Positions 18,342-27,021 of a DNA stretch of 40,563 nucleotides are shown here, in pieces. The stretch spans positions 1 through 40,563 of the forward strand of contig CACABZ010000005.1 in NCBI GenBank assembly GCA_902530885.1, read 5' to 3'. Under the pieces are notes generated by a model. It had not been told where the DNA came from. It searched no databases and was given only the letters and a program-made list of their open reading frames with translations. The DNA comes from an uncultured Pelagibacteraceae bacterium (GTDB lineage: Bacteria > Pseudomonadota > Alphaproteobacteria > Pelagibacterales > Pelagibacteraceae). The stretch's first letter is position 1. The number at the start of each line of letters is the position of its first letter. The translations under genes were made by a program, and so were the position numbers.

Positions 18342-18374
18342 AGCACTATATATAGAAACTACTACAACTTGAGC

Positions 18375-18403
18375 TTGCTAACAATCGTTTAGAGTTTTAT
18401 TAT
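18375..18403 (+). promoter_or_regulatory. Candidate sigma-70 promoter of clpX
   Basis: A TTGCTA hexamer at 18375-18380 (4 of 6 to TTGACA) is followed after exactly 17 bp by TATTAT at 18398-18403 (5 of 6 to TATAAT). It sits in the 79-bp gap between clpP and clpX and would start transcription about 10 nt before the clpX ATG at 18421. Hexamers and spacing are seen directly; activity is inferred, and AT-rich sequence gives chance matches. Confidence 0.4.
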
Positions 18404-18420
18404 CAATCAATTGATTCGTT

Positions 18421-19674
18421 ATGACTGAAAAAACAAATAAAAATATTCTTTATTGCTCCTTTTGTGGCAAGAGCCAACATGAAGTTAGAAAACTAATAGC
18501 TGGTCCAACGGTTTTTATATGCGATGAATGTGTTGAGTTGTGTATGGATATTATAAAAGAGGAAAATAAGAGTTCGCTTATAAAACATCAAGATGGCGTT
18601 CCAACCCCAAAAGAGATTTGTTCAGTATTAGATGATTATGTTATAGGTCAAAAGTTTGCAAAAGAGGTTTTATCTGTAGCGGTACATAATCATTATAAAA
18701 GATTAAATCATGAAGTTAAAAGTAGTAAAGATGTTGAATTGTCAAAGTCCAATATACTTCTTGTTGGCCCAACAGGCTGTGGAAAAACTTTATTGGCACA
18801 AACTCTTGCTAAAATTTTAGATGTTCCTTTTACGATGGCTGATGCTACAACACTCACTGAAGCTGGTTATGTTGGTGAAGATGTTGAAAATATCATTTTA
18901 AAACTTTTACAAGCAGCAGATTACAATGTGGAAAAAGCACAGAGAGGAATAGTTTATATAGATGAAGTAGATAAGATTAGCAGAAAATCTGAAAATCCTT
19001 CCATTACAAGAGATGTTTCTGGAGAGGGCGTTCAGCAAGCTTTACTAAAAATTATGGAAGGTACTATTGCAAGTGTTCCTCCTCAAGGTGGAAGAAAACA
19101 TCCTCAACAAGAATTTTTACAAGTTGATACTACTAACATTTTATTTATTTGTGGTGGTGCATTTGCTGGTTTAGATAAAATTATAGATAGTAGAGGAAAA
19201 GGAAGTTCTATTGGCTTTGGCGCAAAAGTAAAAAGTTATAAAGAGCTACCATTATCTGAACTAATGAAGGCTTTAGAACCAGAAGATCTGATAAAATATG
19301 GTTTGATACCTGAATTCATAGGAAGAATGCCAATTATTGCTACCTTGGATGAATTAAATGAAAAATCACTAATAAAGATTTTAAAAGAACCAAAAAATTC
19401 ACTTATCAAGCAATATAAAAGGTTATTTGAATTTGAAAATGTTGAACTAGAATTTCAAGACGATGCTATTATGGAGATAGCAAAAAAGGCAATTAAGAAA
19501 AAAACTGGCGCAAGAGGCCTTAGATCTATTTTAGAAAATATACTTCTAAAAACTATGTTTGAGCTTCCCGATAAAAACGATGTCTTAAAAGTCACGGTTG
19601 ATAAATCATCAGCAAAAGGAGACAGTGACCCAATAGTGACATATGGTAAAAAACAGTCAACATCTGTCGCTTAA
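18421..19674 (+). CDS. clpX: ClpX, ATPase and unfoldase of ClpXP
   Basis: Recognises tagged proteins, unfolds them and feeds them to ClpP. It is 417 residues. The N-terminal zinc-binding domain has Cys12, Cys15, Cys34 and Cys37. The AAA+ domain has Walker A GPTGCGKT (116-123), Walker B around [10 protein letters not shown] (177-186) and the pore segment [10 protein letters not shown] loop containing SSIGFGAK corresponds to the IGF loop that docks onto ClpP. A C-terminal AAA+ small domain follows ([14 protein letters not shown]). It is intact and typical. Confidence 0.97.
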   Translation: MTEKTNKNILYCSFCGKSQHEVRKLIAGPTVFICDECVELCMDIIKEENKSSLIKHQDGVPTPKEICSVLDDYVIGQKFAKEVLSVAVHNHYKRLNHEVKSSKDVELSKSNILLVGPTGCGKTLLAQTLAKILDVPFTMADATTLTEAGYVGEDVENIILKLLQAADYNVEKAQRGIVYIDEVDKISRKSENPSITRDVSGEGVQQALLKIMEGTIASVPPQGGRKHPQQEFLQVDTTNILFICGGAFAGLDKIIDSRGKGSSIGFGAKVKSYKELPLSELMKALEPEDLIKYGLIPEFIGRMPIIATLDELNEKSLIKILKEPKNSLIKQYKRLFEFENVELEFQDDAIMEIAKKAIKKKTGARGLRSILENILLKTMFELPDKNDVLKVTVDKSSAKGDSDPIVTYGKKQSTSVA

Positions 19675-19687
19675 AGTAAATTTGCTC

Positions 19688-19718
19688 CTTGAAATATTGT
19701 ATTAAACTATCATATAAG
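19688..19718 (+). promoter_or_regulatory. Candidate lon promoter, heat-shock-like -35
   Basis: The segment has CTTGAAA at 19688-19694, an exact match to the sigma-32 (RpoH) -35 element that also scores 5 of 6 as a sigma-70 TTGACA box. An 18-bp spacer leads to TATAAG at 19713-19718 (5 of 6 to TATAAT). The predicted start would fall only a few bases before the lon ATG at 19727, so the message could be nearly leaderless. Lon belongs to the heat-shock regulon in many bacteria. The -10 region is not a clean RpoH match. Confidence 0.4.
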
Positions 19719-19726
19719 TAAATTAT

Positions 19727-22108
19727 ATGAATTTGACATACACAAAGCCGTTATTACCATTAAGAGATATTGTCATTTTTCCCTCAATTGTAGTTCCTCT
19801 ATTCGTTGGCAGAGAAAAATCAATTAAAGCACTTCAAGAGGCAATGAAAACCGACAAGTCAATAATCCTTGTTGCTCAAAAAAATTCTGAGATTGATGAT
19901 CCTAAAGACAGGGATTTGTATGCTTTTGGCTGCTTAAGTAAAGTTTTACAACTTTTAAAACTGCCTGATGGAACCGTCAAAGTTTTAGTAGAGGGCCAAA
20001 AAAGAGTGAAAATAGTAAAGGTTCAAAATGAAAAAGAATTTTTAAATTGTGAAGTTGAGTTAGCAGAGGATATTAATGTGACTAAGGACTTAGATGTTTA
20101 TGCTCAAGGTTTAGTAAAGAAGTTTGAAAAACTTATTGTATTAAATAAAAAGGATTTAAATGACAATTTAAACTTAATAAGAAATTCAAAAGATGCAAAA
20201 ATAATCGCGGATAATATTGCTGCCAATCTGAATATAAAGATTTTTCAAAAGCAAGAAATTTTAGAAATTAGAGACTTAAGAAAAAGATTAGAAAAAATTT
20301 TTGAAATTGTTAATAAAGAAACAAGCGTAATATCTGTAGAGAAAAAAATTAGAGGTAGAGTAAAAAATCAGATGGAAAAAACTCAAAGGGAATATTATTT
20401 AAATGAACAATTAAAAGCTATTCAAAAAGAACTAGGTGAGATAGACGAGGGCAAAGATGAAATAGCAAATCTTACAAAAGCTATTACTAAAGCCAAGATG
20501 CCTAAAATAGCTCAAGATAAATGTCTTTCTGAACTAAAAAAATTAAAATCAATGAGCCCGATGTCTGCTGAGGCTACAGTTGTAAGAAATTACCTTGACT
20601 GGATGACCGAATTACCGTGGTCAGAAAAAACTAAAATCAATACAGACTTAAATCAAGCACAGAAGATTCTTGATGAAGACCATTATGGATTGGAAAAGGT
20701 AAAGGAGCGAATAACAGAGTTTTTAGCTGTTCAAAAAAGAATACAAAAAATGAAAGGTCCTATCTTATGTTTAGTTGGCCCCCCAGGAGTAGGCAAAACT
20801 TCTCTTGGCAAATCAATTGCTAAAGCTACAAACAGAAAATTTATTAGAATTTCGCTTGGAGGTATTAGGGATGAAGCCGAAATAAGAGGTCACAGAAGAA
20901 CCTACATAGGGTCATTACCTGGAAAAATTATTCAAATGATGAAAAAAGCTGGAACAAGAAACCCACTTTTTTTATTAGATGAAATTGATAAAGTTGGAAA
21001 TGATTACAGAGGAGATCCTTCATCTGCTTTGTTAGAAGCTCTTGATCCGGAACAAAATAAAGAATTTAACGATCATTATCTTGAAGTCGATTATGACTTA
21101 TCAGATGTAATGTTTGTTACAACAGCAAATACATTAAATATACTGCCACCATTATTAGATAGAATGGAAGTGATAAGGATATCAGGTTATACAGAGGACG
21201 AAAAAGTAAATATTTCTCAAAAATATTTAATCCCTAAACAAAGTAAATATAACGGTTTAAAAGATAACGAGTGGAAATTAAGCGAGGAAATAAATAGAAA
21301 AATTATCAGAAATTACACTAGAGAATCTGGTGTAAGAAATTTAGAGAGGGAAATTTCTAAAATAGCCAGAAAAATTGTAAAAAAAATAGACTCTAAAGAA
21401 AAAATAAATAATTTGGTTAACGAAAAAGATTTGTCAAACTATCTTGGTGTTCAGAAATTTAAATATGGAGAAATCGAGGAAGAAAATAGAATTGGAGTTG
21501 TAACTGGTTTAGCTTGGACAGAAGTTGGAGGAGAAATTTTAAAAATAGAGTCTGCTGTAATGCCCGGTAAAGGAAAAATGCAAATTACAGGTAAATTAGG
21601 AGAAGTAATGCAAGAGTCAGTTAAAGCGGCAAAATCTTATATTAGATCGAAAAGTTTAGAATTTGGAATTATACCACCAGTGTTTGATAAAAAAGATTTT
21701 CATATTCATGTGCCAGAGGGTGCAACGCCTAAAGATGGACCATCTGCAGGCATTGCAATGGTTACCTCAATAATATCAGCTATTACTGAAATACCAGTAG
21801 ATAAAAAAGTTGCCATGACTGGAGAAATTACCTTAAGAGGCTTAGTTTTACCTATTGGAGGGTTAAAAGAAAAACTTTTAGCAGCTCATAGAGCTGGTAT
21901 TAAAAAAGTTTTAATACCTATTGAAAACAAAAAAGATTTAGTTGAAGTGCCTGATTCTATCAAGAAAAATATGGATATTATCCCAGTCAAAAGTGTTGAT
22001 GAAGTTTTAAAGATAGCTTTAACAAAAAATTTAAAAAGAGTTGAGTGGGTTGAAGTAGAGCAAATTTCAAAATCTAAATCAAAAGAAGAGACTAAAAGCA
22101 CTCATTAA
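19727..22108 (+). CDS. lon: ATP-dependent protease Lon (LonA type)
   Basis: Degrades misfolded and some regulatory proteins in the cytoplasm. It is 793 residues with the LonA order. An N-terminal substrate domain (1-200, beginning [11 protein letters not shown]) is followed by a coiled region, then the AAA+ domain with Walker A GPPGVGKT (351-358) and Walker B FLLDEID (415-421). The serine protease domain has Ser673 in PKDGPSAG and Lys716 in GGLKEK, 43 residues apart as in E. coli Lon. It ends the tig-clpP-clpX-lon block; the last residues are Ser/Lys-rich. Complete and typical. Confidence 0.97.
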   Translation: MNLTYTKPLLPLRDIVIFPSIVVPLFVGREKSIKALQEAMKTDKSIILVAQKNSEIDDPKDRDLYAFGCLSKVLQLLKLPDGTVKVLVEGQKRVKIVKVQNEKEFLNCEVELAEDINVTKDLDVYAQGLVKKFEKLIVLNKKDLNDNLNLIRNSKDAKIIADNIAANLNIKIFQKQEILEIRDLRKRLEKIFEIVNKETSVISVEKKIRGRVKNQMEKTQREYYLNEQLKAIQKELGEIDEGKDEIANLTKAITKAKMPKIAQDKCLSELKKLKSMSPMSAEATVVRNYLDWMTELPWSEKTKINTDLNQAQKILDEDHYGLEKVKERITEFLAVQKRIQKMKGPILCLVGPPGVGKTSLGKSIAKATNRKFIRISLGGIRDEAEIRGHRRTYIGSLPGKIIQMMKKAGTRNPLFLLDEIDKVGNDYRGDPSSALLEALDPEQNKEFNDHYLEVDYDLSDVMFVTTANTLNILPPLLDRMEVIRISGYTEDEKVNISQKYLIPKQSKYNGLKDNEWKLSEEINRKIIRNYTRESGVRNLEREISKIARKIVKKIDSKEKINNLVNEKDLSNYLGVQKFKYGEIEEENRIGVVTGLAWTEVGGEILKIESAVMPGKGKMQITGKLGEVMQESVKAAKSYIRSKSLEFGIIPPVFDKKDFHIHVPEGATPKDGPSAGIAMVTSIISAITEIPVDKKVAMTGEITLRGLVLPIGGLKEKLLAAHRAGIKKVLIPIENKKDLVEVPDSIKKNMDIIPVKSVDEVLKIALTKNLKRVEWVEVEQISKSKSKEETKSTH

Positions 22109-22176
22109 TAATCAGATTCATCGAACCTTACATACATTATTGAGTAAATTTTATAATTAGAGTAAGTTAATTTTCA

Positions 22177-24723
22177 ATGGCTAAAAAAATATTGATTACA
22201 GGTGGCTTAGGATATATCGGAACAGAGCTATGTAAACTATACTCGGGCTATAGTTGGAATGACGAAGTTACAGTTATTGATAGTAATTTTAGCTCTGAAA
22301 GAGTCAATCAATTAAGAAATTGGAAAATCAATTTTGTTCATGGTGATATTTTAGATAAAGAATTAATTCAAAAACATTGTAGTAACGCTGATATAGTGCA
22401 TCATTTAGCTGGAATTACTAAAGTTCCAAGGACCAAAGAAGAAGCAAATAGTTTTAATGATGAAAAAATAAAGCTTGTAGCTGAGCAGGGTACTCAAAAT
22501 ATCTTAGATGCTACCCCTAGTCATTGTAAAATAATTATGCCATCTACTCATGTAGTATACGAGGGCATAAATGATATTAAAAAAAATATTTTAGAAGATG
22601 AGAAAACATTTCCAATATTATCTTATGCAAAATCAAAAGACTTCAATGAAAAACAACTAAAAAAATCTGGTAAAAATTTTATTATTTTAAGATTAGGATC
22701 TGTGTACGGTTTTTCTAGTGATACAATGAGAATAGACATAATGCCTAATCTTTTTTCAAAAATTACCTCACAAAATGGTGTATTAAAATTGTTTTCTGCT
22801 GGCAAACAATTGAAAAGTTTAGTCCCGCTAATAGATGTAGCGAGATGTTTTAAATTCATGGAGGAGAGAAACGATATTAAAAGTGAAATTTTTAATCTTA
22901 CAAAAGATACTGTTAGTGTAAAAGATGTCGCGGAGATTTGTAAAAAATACAATCCTAAGGTAACTCTCAGAGAGACAAATGATTTAATACCAAATCTTGG
23001 TTTTTCACTTTCAAATGAAAAAATTTTAAAAACTGGATTTAAATTTCTTTATAACCTTGATGAGAGTATAAAAGAGATGATTTATAAATGGTCAGAGCAA
23101 CAAATAATTGAAAATTTAGAATATGTAAAAGACGGTGAGGATGAATTTGTTGATGTGAGAGGCAAGATTAGTAATCATGAGCTTACAGAGCCAATTAATT
23201 TAATTGGTCTAATTGATTCAAAAAAAGGCACTATCAGAGCTAATCATTATCATCCGCAACAAGAACAAAAATGTTTATTTACTAAAGGACAAATTATTGA
23301 AGTTTTTCAGGATATACTTAATCCTAATTCACCAAAAATTACTCAAGTAGTAAACGAGGGACAATTGTCAGTGATAAAACCTAATGTTGCACACACAATG
23401 GTTTTTACTAAAGATACCACTTTTTTAAATTTGGTTAGAGGAGAAAGAGAACATGATAATTATGGAATTACTCATACTATTAGACACAATTTTGTAGATC
23501 AAAAAGAAAAAAAAATGTTAATGAAATATTATAAATTTGACTGCAGATCTTGTGGTAACAAAAAATTAAAAAGAGTTGTATCTCTTGGTTATCAGCCTTT
23601 AGCAAATAATTTATTAGATAAGAAAAATAATGATAGTGATCTTTACCCATTGGAGGTAAATTTTTGTGAAAATTGTTTTAATTGTCAATTATCAGTCTCT
23701 GTGGATCCAAAAAAAATGTTTTCAAATTATCTTTATACTTCTTCTACTTCAAAAATATTTAGGGATCATTTTATTAAAGCTTCAACAAAATACATTAAAG
23801 AATTCAATCTAAAGCCACATAAATCATATATTATTGATGTAGGGAGTAATGATGGTGTTGCACTTAAACCCTTCAAGGATTTAAAATTTAAAAAAATTCT
23901 AGGAATAGAGCCAGCAAGAAATTTAGCTAAATTAGCTAACAAAAATAAAATTAAAACTTTCAATGGTTTTCTAAATAAAAAAAATCTGAGAAAAATCAAA
24001 AAGGGGGCAGATCTAATTCTAGCATCTAATGTATTTGCACACTCTGATAATCTTAAAGAAATGGCCGAATGTATGTTAAAGCTCTTAAATAAAAATGGAG
24101 TTATAATTATTGAAATTCAATATCTGTTAAATACTTTAAAAGATTTAACTTTTGATAATATTTATCATGAACATTATAATTATTGGTCACTCTTATCGCT
24201 TACAAAATTCTTTAAAAATTTTGACTTAAAAATTTTTAATGCTGAAAAAATTGATACCCACGGTGGATCACTTAGAGTGTACATAAGTAAATCTAACAAA
24301 AAGAAAATTCATAGTAATGTGAAAAAACTATTAAATGAGGAAATAAAATTTGGACTTAAGAATTTTGAAACATATCGTAATTTTGGAAAAAAAGTGTATG
24401 AGATTAGAAAAAATGTTTTAAAGAATTTAACGAAATTAAAACAAAAGACGAAAAAGATCATTGGTTTTGGAGCGCCAGCAAAAGCGACTACTGCTTTAAA
24501 TTTTTACGGAATTACTGATCAAATTGATTTCATTGTTGAGGACAATCCATTAAAACATAATAAATTTATTCCAGGAGTTAAAATACCAATAAAAAATAAA
24601 TCTCAAATTAAAGATAACGATAATACACTGATAGTTTTAGCTTGGAATTTTTTCAATGATATTAAAAAAAATAATTCAAAACTATCAAAGAATATTATAA
24701 ATATTAAAAATTTAGAAACTTAA
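22177..24723 (+). CDS. NAD-dependent sugar epimerase + cupin + sugar C-methyltransferase, single long ORF
   Basis: An 848-residue ORF with three parts. Residues 1-310 are an NAD-binding epimerase/dehydratase: TGGLGYIGTELC at the start and a YAKSK catalytic segment near 150. Residues 315-440 look like a sugar cupin (RANHYHPQQEQK metal-binding motif, then HTMVF), an arrangement like CapF-type SDR-cupin proteins. Residues 449-848 are a complete methyltransferase of the NovU/TcaB9 sugar C-methyltransferase type, with CRSCGNKK and FCENCFNC zinc-binding pairs, a DVGSNDGV SAM site and a C-terminal GFGAPAKATT domain. Parts two and three meet at an A9 run (23507-23515). One A fewer would end the first protein at TAA and start the next at ATG 23521 as TAATG, so this may be two genes. 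Role: nucleotide-sugar modification for surface glycans. Confidence 0.8.
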   Translation: MAKKILITGGLGYIGTELCKLYSGYSWNDEVTVIDSNFSSERVNQLRNWKINFVHGDILDKELIQKHCSNADIVHHLAGITKVPRTKEEANSFNDEKIKLVAEQGTQNILDATPSHCKIIMPSTHVVYEGINDIKKNILEDEKTFPILSYAKSKDFNEKQLKKSGKNFIILRLGSVYGFSSDTMRIDIMPNLFSKITSQNGVLKLFSAGKQLKSLVPLIDVARCFKFMEERNDIKSEIFNLTKDTVSVKDVAEICKKYNPKVTLRETNDLIPNLGFSLSNEKILKTGFKFLYNLDESIKEMIYKWSEQQIIENLEYVKDGEDEFVDVRGKISNHELTEPINLIGLIDSKKGTIRANHYHPQQEQKCLFTKGQIIEVFQDILNPNSPKITQVVNEGQLSVIKPNVAHTMVFTKDTTFLNLVRGEREHDNYGITHTIRHNFVDQKEKKMLMKYYKFDCRSCGNKKLKRVVSLGYQPLANNLLDKKNNDSDLYPLEVNFCENCFNCQLSVSVDPKKMFSNYLYTSSTSKIFRDHFIKASTKYIKEFNLKPHKSYIIDVGSNDGVALKPFKDLKFKKILGIEPARNLAKLANKNKIKTFNGFLNKKNLRKIKKGADLILASNVFAHSDNLKEMAECMLKLLNKNGVIIIEIQYLLNTLKDLTFDNIYHEHYNYWSLLSLTKFFKNFDLKIFNAEKIDTHGGSLRVYISKSNKKKIHSNVKKLLNEEIKFGLKNFETYRNFGKKVYEIRKNVLKNLTKLKQKTKKIIGFGAPAKATTALNFYGITDQIDFIVEDNPLKHNKFIPGVKIPIKNKSQIKDNDNTLIVLAWNFFNDIKKNNSKLSKNIINIKNLET

Positions 24724-25235
24724 AGAAAATCAAAAAGATCTTTAAATAAAATTATAAAATTTTCAATATTCTCGTATAGCATATTTATATAAATTTCCAA
24801 AAACGGGAAATGAAAAATTAAATTTTCTCTGGCCAAGTTTAGTATACCAAAAAGAGCAATCACAAAAATTAATATCGTAAAAAAATAACTATAAAAACCA
24901 AAACCCTTTAATTTTTTTTTATTTTTTATCGTTTTTTTTACGAATTCTTTTGACGAATTACCATCTATTTTAATACCATGTTTTTTTTCTAAATATTCTT
25001 TAGAATAAATTGATGGACCGCTTTTTCTAGATGCTTTTTTCTTTTTGGTTTTTGATTTTTTTGTAAAAAGTTCTTTTGACTCAGTTTGTTTTTTGGAAAG
25101 TTCATTTTTTTTTTCTGGGGGATATTGTGTCCATTTATTTCCACAAGAACTGCATTGAACTAATCGTCCAGAGGAAGTTATAGCGTTATCGGGAACTAAG
25201 AATTTTTTTTGACAAGATTTACACTCTAGAATCAT
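24720..25235 (-). CDS. Zinc-ribbon (MJ0042-type) single-pass membrane protein
   Basis: A 171-residue protein of unknown role. The N-terminal zinc ribbon has Cys5, Cys8, Cys28 and Cys31 in the pattern CKSCQKKFLVPDNAI...LVQCSSCGNKW, which is the MJ0042 finger seen at the N-terminus of many alphaproteobacterial membrane proteins. A strongly basic Lys/Ser-rich linker (about 45-110) leads to one membrane segment at about 112-134, and a short C-terminal tail follows. It probably lies with the ribbon in the cytoplasm, judging from the basic side of the membrane segment. It overlaps the preceding convergent gene by 4 bp and is divergent from the tRNA pair. Confidence 0.8.
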   Translation of the reverse strand: MILECKSCQKKFLVPDNAITSSGRLVQCSSCGNKWTQYPPEKKNELSKKQTESKELFTKKSKTKKKKASRKSGPSIYSKEYLEKKHGIKIDGNSSKEFVKKTIKNKKKLKGFGFYSYFFTILIFVIALFGILNLARENLIFHFPFLEIYINMLYENIENFIILFKDLFDFL

Positions 25236-25277
25236 GAATTTAATAATACAGCTAATTAGCGATTGGATAAATACATT

Positions 25278-25306
25278 TTTACTTTAGCTTAAATTTATTG
25301 TATATG
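25278..25306 (+). promoter_or_regulatory. Candidate promoter of the tRNA-Val/tRNA-Asp pair
   Basis: TTTACT at 25278-25283 (4 of 6 to TTGACA), a 17-bp spacer and TATATG at 25301-25306 (4 of 6 to TATAAT) lie directly upstream of tRNA-Val. The bases after the -10 (tcgaacg) are more GC-rich than the surroundings. The predicted start is about 8 nt before the tRNA. This is a weak match on its own and rests partly on position. Confidence 0.3.
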
Positions 25307-25320
25307 TCGAACGAATTTTT

Positions 25321-25396
25321 GGGTGGTTAGCTCAGTTGGTAGAGCATCTCGTTTACACCGAGAGGGTCATAGGTTCGAGTCCTTTACCACCCACCA
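25321..25396 (+). tRNA. tRNA-Val (anticodon UAC)
   Basis: A 76-nt tRNA with encoded CCA. The acceptor stem GGGTGGT pairs with ACCACCC. The D arm holds agctcagttggtagagc. The anticodon stem tctcg/cgaga encloses the loop tttacac, giving anticodon TAC at 25354-25356. The T arm is aggttcgagtcct. It is followed 4 nt later by tRNA-Asp, so the two are probably one transcript. Confidence 0.96.
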
Positions 25397-25400
25397 ATTT

Positions 25401-25478
25401 GGGGGTGTAGCTCAGTTTGGTTAGAGCGCCTGCCTGTCACGCAGGAGGCCGCGGGTTCGAGTCCCGTCACTCCCGCCA
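25401..25478 (+). tRNA. tRNA-Asp (anticodon GUC)
   Basis: A 78-nt tRNA with encoded CCA. The acceptor stem GGGGGTG pairs with CACTCCC, including one G-U pair at position 4. The anticodon stem cctgc/gcagg encloses ctgtcac, giving anticodon GTC at 25436-25438. The T arm is cgggttcgagtcccg. The convergent glycosyltransferase gene ends 4 bp downstream on the other strand. Confidence 0.96.
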
Positions 25479-25482
25479 TAAT

Positions 25483-27021
25483 TTAGCAGTTGCTTAACTT
25501 AAGTTTATAAAAAACTTCTGAAAAAATTTGTTTTTCAAAACAATTTTCCAAGATATTTTCAAGTGGTTTTTTTTCACCATGCAAGGGAAGTAAAACATAA
25601 ATGTTTTTAATTTTATTTTTTTTTATTTGTTTTAAAACGAAATTTTTCCAATATAGAAAATATTCATTATTTGTTTGAGGGTATCCATGAAAATCATACC
25701 AAAACCTTGTAACAGAAAAGTCATATTGATTAAGAAAAACCGAGATAAATTGATAATCAGTTACTATCATTTTATTTTCATGATCTTTTTTTAAAGTATC
25801 AACAAACAATTTTATATTTTCTGCCTCTTCTTCTGGATTTTCAGGATAAAACATCGTTATCCATTTAACATTTTTTAATTTTTCGTTGATATTACTTCCA
25901 TCTATAGAATTATTTAAATCTACATTTTTTAAATCCATAAAAGCCCTACTGTTCACGTATTTAGTAAAATAATAAACAGTTGAACCTAAAGTTAATAAAA
26001 TTAAAAAAATATTCACAAATTTTTTATTAAGATATTTCTCAGAATAAATATGAGAAAAGCCACAAAAAATTGGTATTAAACAATATATAAATATAGCGTT
26101 TATAGTCATAAGTTGATGACATATTGAAATTAAGCAGATAGATATTACACCAAGCATAATTAGATTATCCACTAGTGCATAATTTTTTTTTATCGATTGG
26201 TTTACTAAGATATAAATTAGTACTGCGATCGATATATATAAAATTTTAAATCTCCAAATAAATCTTTTAAACTCAATAGGTAGTAGCCAATCTAGTCGTG
26301 TTTCTCCCAAAGAACCTGGGTAAAGATAATATTGATAAAAAACATCGATTAAATTTATTTTGGCTATTAGAAACAAAAATAGAAAAAAAATAATTGTGGC
26401 AAAGAATCCATAAATTGAATAAATAAAATTTTTAAAATTTCTTGAGTAAAGTAAATAGAATATACTCAAGAGTAATATTAATATTATGAAATACAAAGAT
26501 GGTGCTTGTTTAGACATTACACCAAAACCAAGAAATAAAGGTGTTAAGAACCAATAAATTTTCTTATCTTTTTTAAGTGCTAAAATAAAAATATAAAAAG
26601 AAACTATGCAAAAAATTAAGGTATGATGATCACTAAATGGAGTGCCGACAGTCGGGTAAAATAAAATTGCCACACAAAAAGAATAAAAAAAACTTAAATT
26701 AATGTTTAGTTTAAACTCTTTTAAAATTAAAAATGTTGCTAGTGTAATAATACAATTAAAAACTGACGCGTGGAAAACATATACCGACCAAGATACGCCA
26801 AAGACATAAAAAAAAAGGGCTTGAATTAAATCAATGAAAGGCTCTTTTATAGTCCAATAATCTTTGAAGGGAAAGTGTCCATTCATAAGATCAAATCCAG
26901 AATTAAAAATTAAAAAACTATCTATTGGTAATATGCCAATATAGCCATAATACTGATTAAATATTATAGAAAATATTATTAAAAATAATATGTAATATAA
27001 TTTTTTTGAAAAAGTAATCAT
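25483..27021 (-). CDS. GT-C-type membrane glycosyltransferase-like protein
   Basis: A 512-residue protein with about ten hydrophobic segments followed by a soluble C-terminal domain (from about residue 360). The first loop after membrane segment 1 has an acidic pair, PIDSF (Asp34) and FKDYW (Asp54), followed by KEPFIDLIQALFFYVFG. This resembles the first loop of PMT/ArnT-like GT-C enzymes, which use lipid-linked sugars. The exact donor and acceptor are unknown. Its start overlaps the stop of the upstream methyltransferase gene by 4 bp (ATGA), so the two form an operon on the minus strand. The calls of fold and cell-surface glycan role are inference from topology and context. Confidence 0.65.
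   Translation of the reverse strand: MITFSKKLYYILFLIIFSIIFNQYYGYIGILPIDSFLIFNSGFDLMNGHFPFKDYWTIKEPFIDLIQALFFYVFGVSWSVYVFHASVFNCIITLATFLILKEFKLNINLSFFYSFCVAILFYPTVGTPFSDHHTLIFCIVSFYIFILALKKDKKIYWFLTPLFLGFGVMSKQAPSLYFIILILLLSIFYLLYSRNFKNFIYSIYGFFATIIFFLFLFLIAKINLIDVFYQYYLYPGSLGETRLDWLLPIEFKRFIWRFKILYISIAVLIYILVNQSIKKNYALVDNLIMLGVISICLISICHQLMTINAIFIYCLIPIFCGFSHIYSEKYLNKKFVNIFLILLTLGSTVYYFTKYVNSRAFMDLKNVDLNNSIDGSNINEKLKNVKWITMFYPENPEEEAENIKLFVDTLKKDHENKMIVTDYQFISVFLNQYDFSVTRFWYDFHGYPQTNNEYFLYWKNFVLKQIKKNKIKNIYVLLPLHGEKKPLENILENCFEKQIFSEVFYKLKLSNC

Noticed and set aside
22152-22157. TATAAT before the epimerase-cupin-methyltransferase gene
   Set aside because: A perfect -10 hexamer with no acceptable -35 at normal spacing; in DNA this AT-rich it is not enough to call.
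22623-22952. 109-codon antisense ORF opposite the epimerase domain
   Set aside because: Shadow frame of a conserved domain with no start context or family features.
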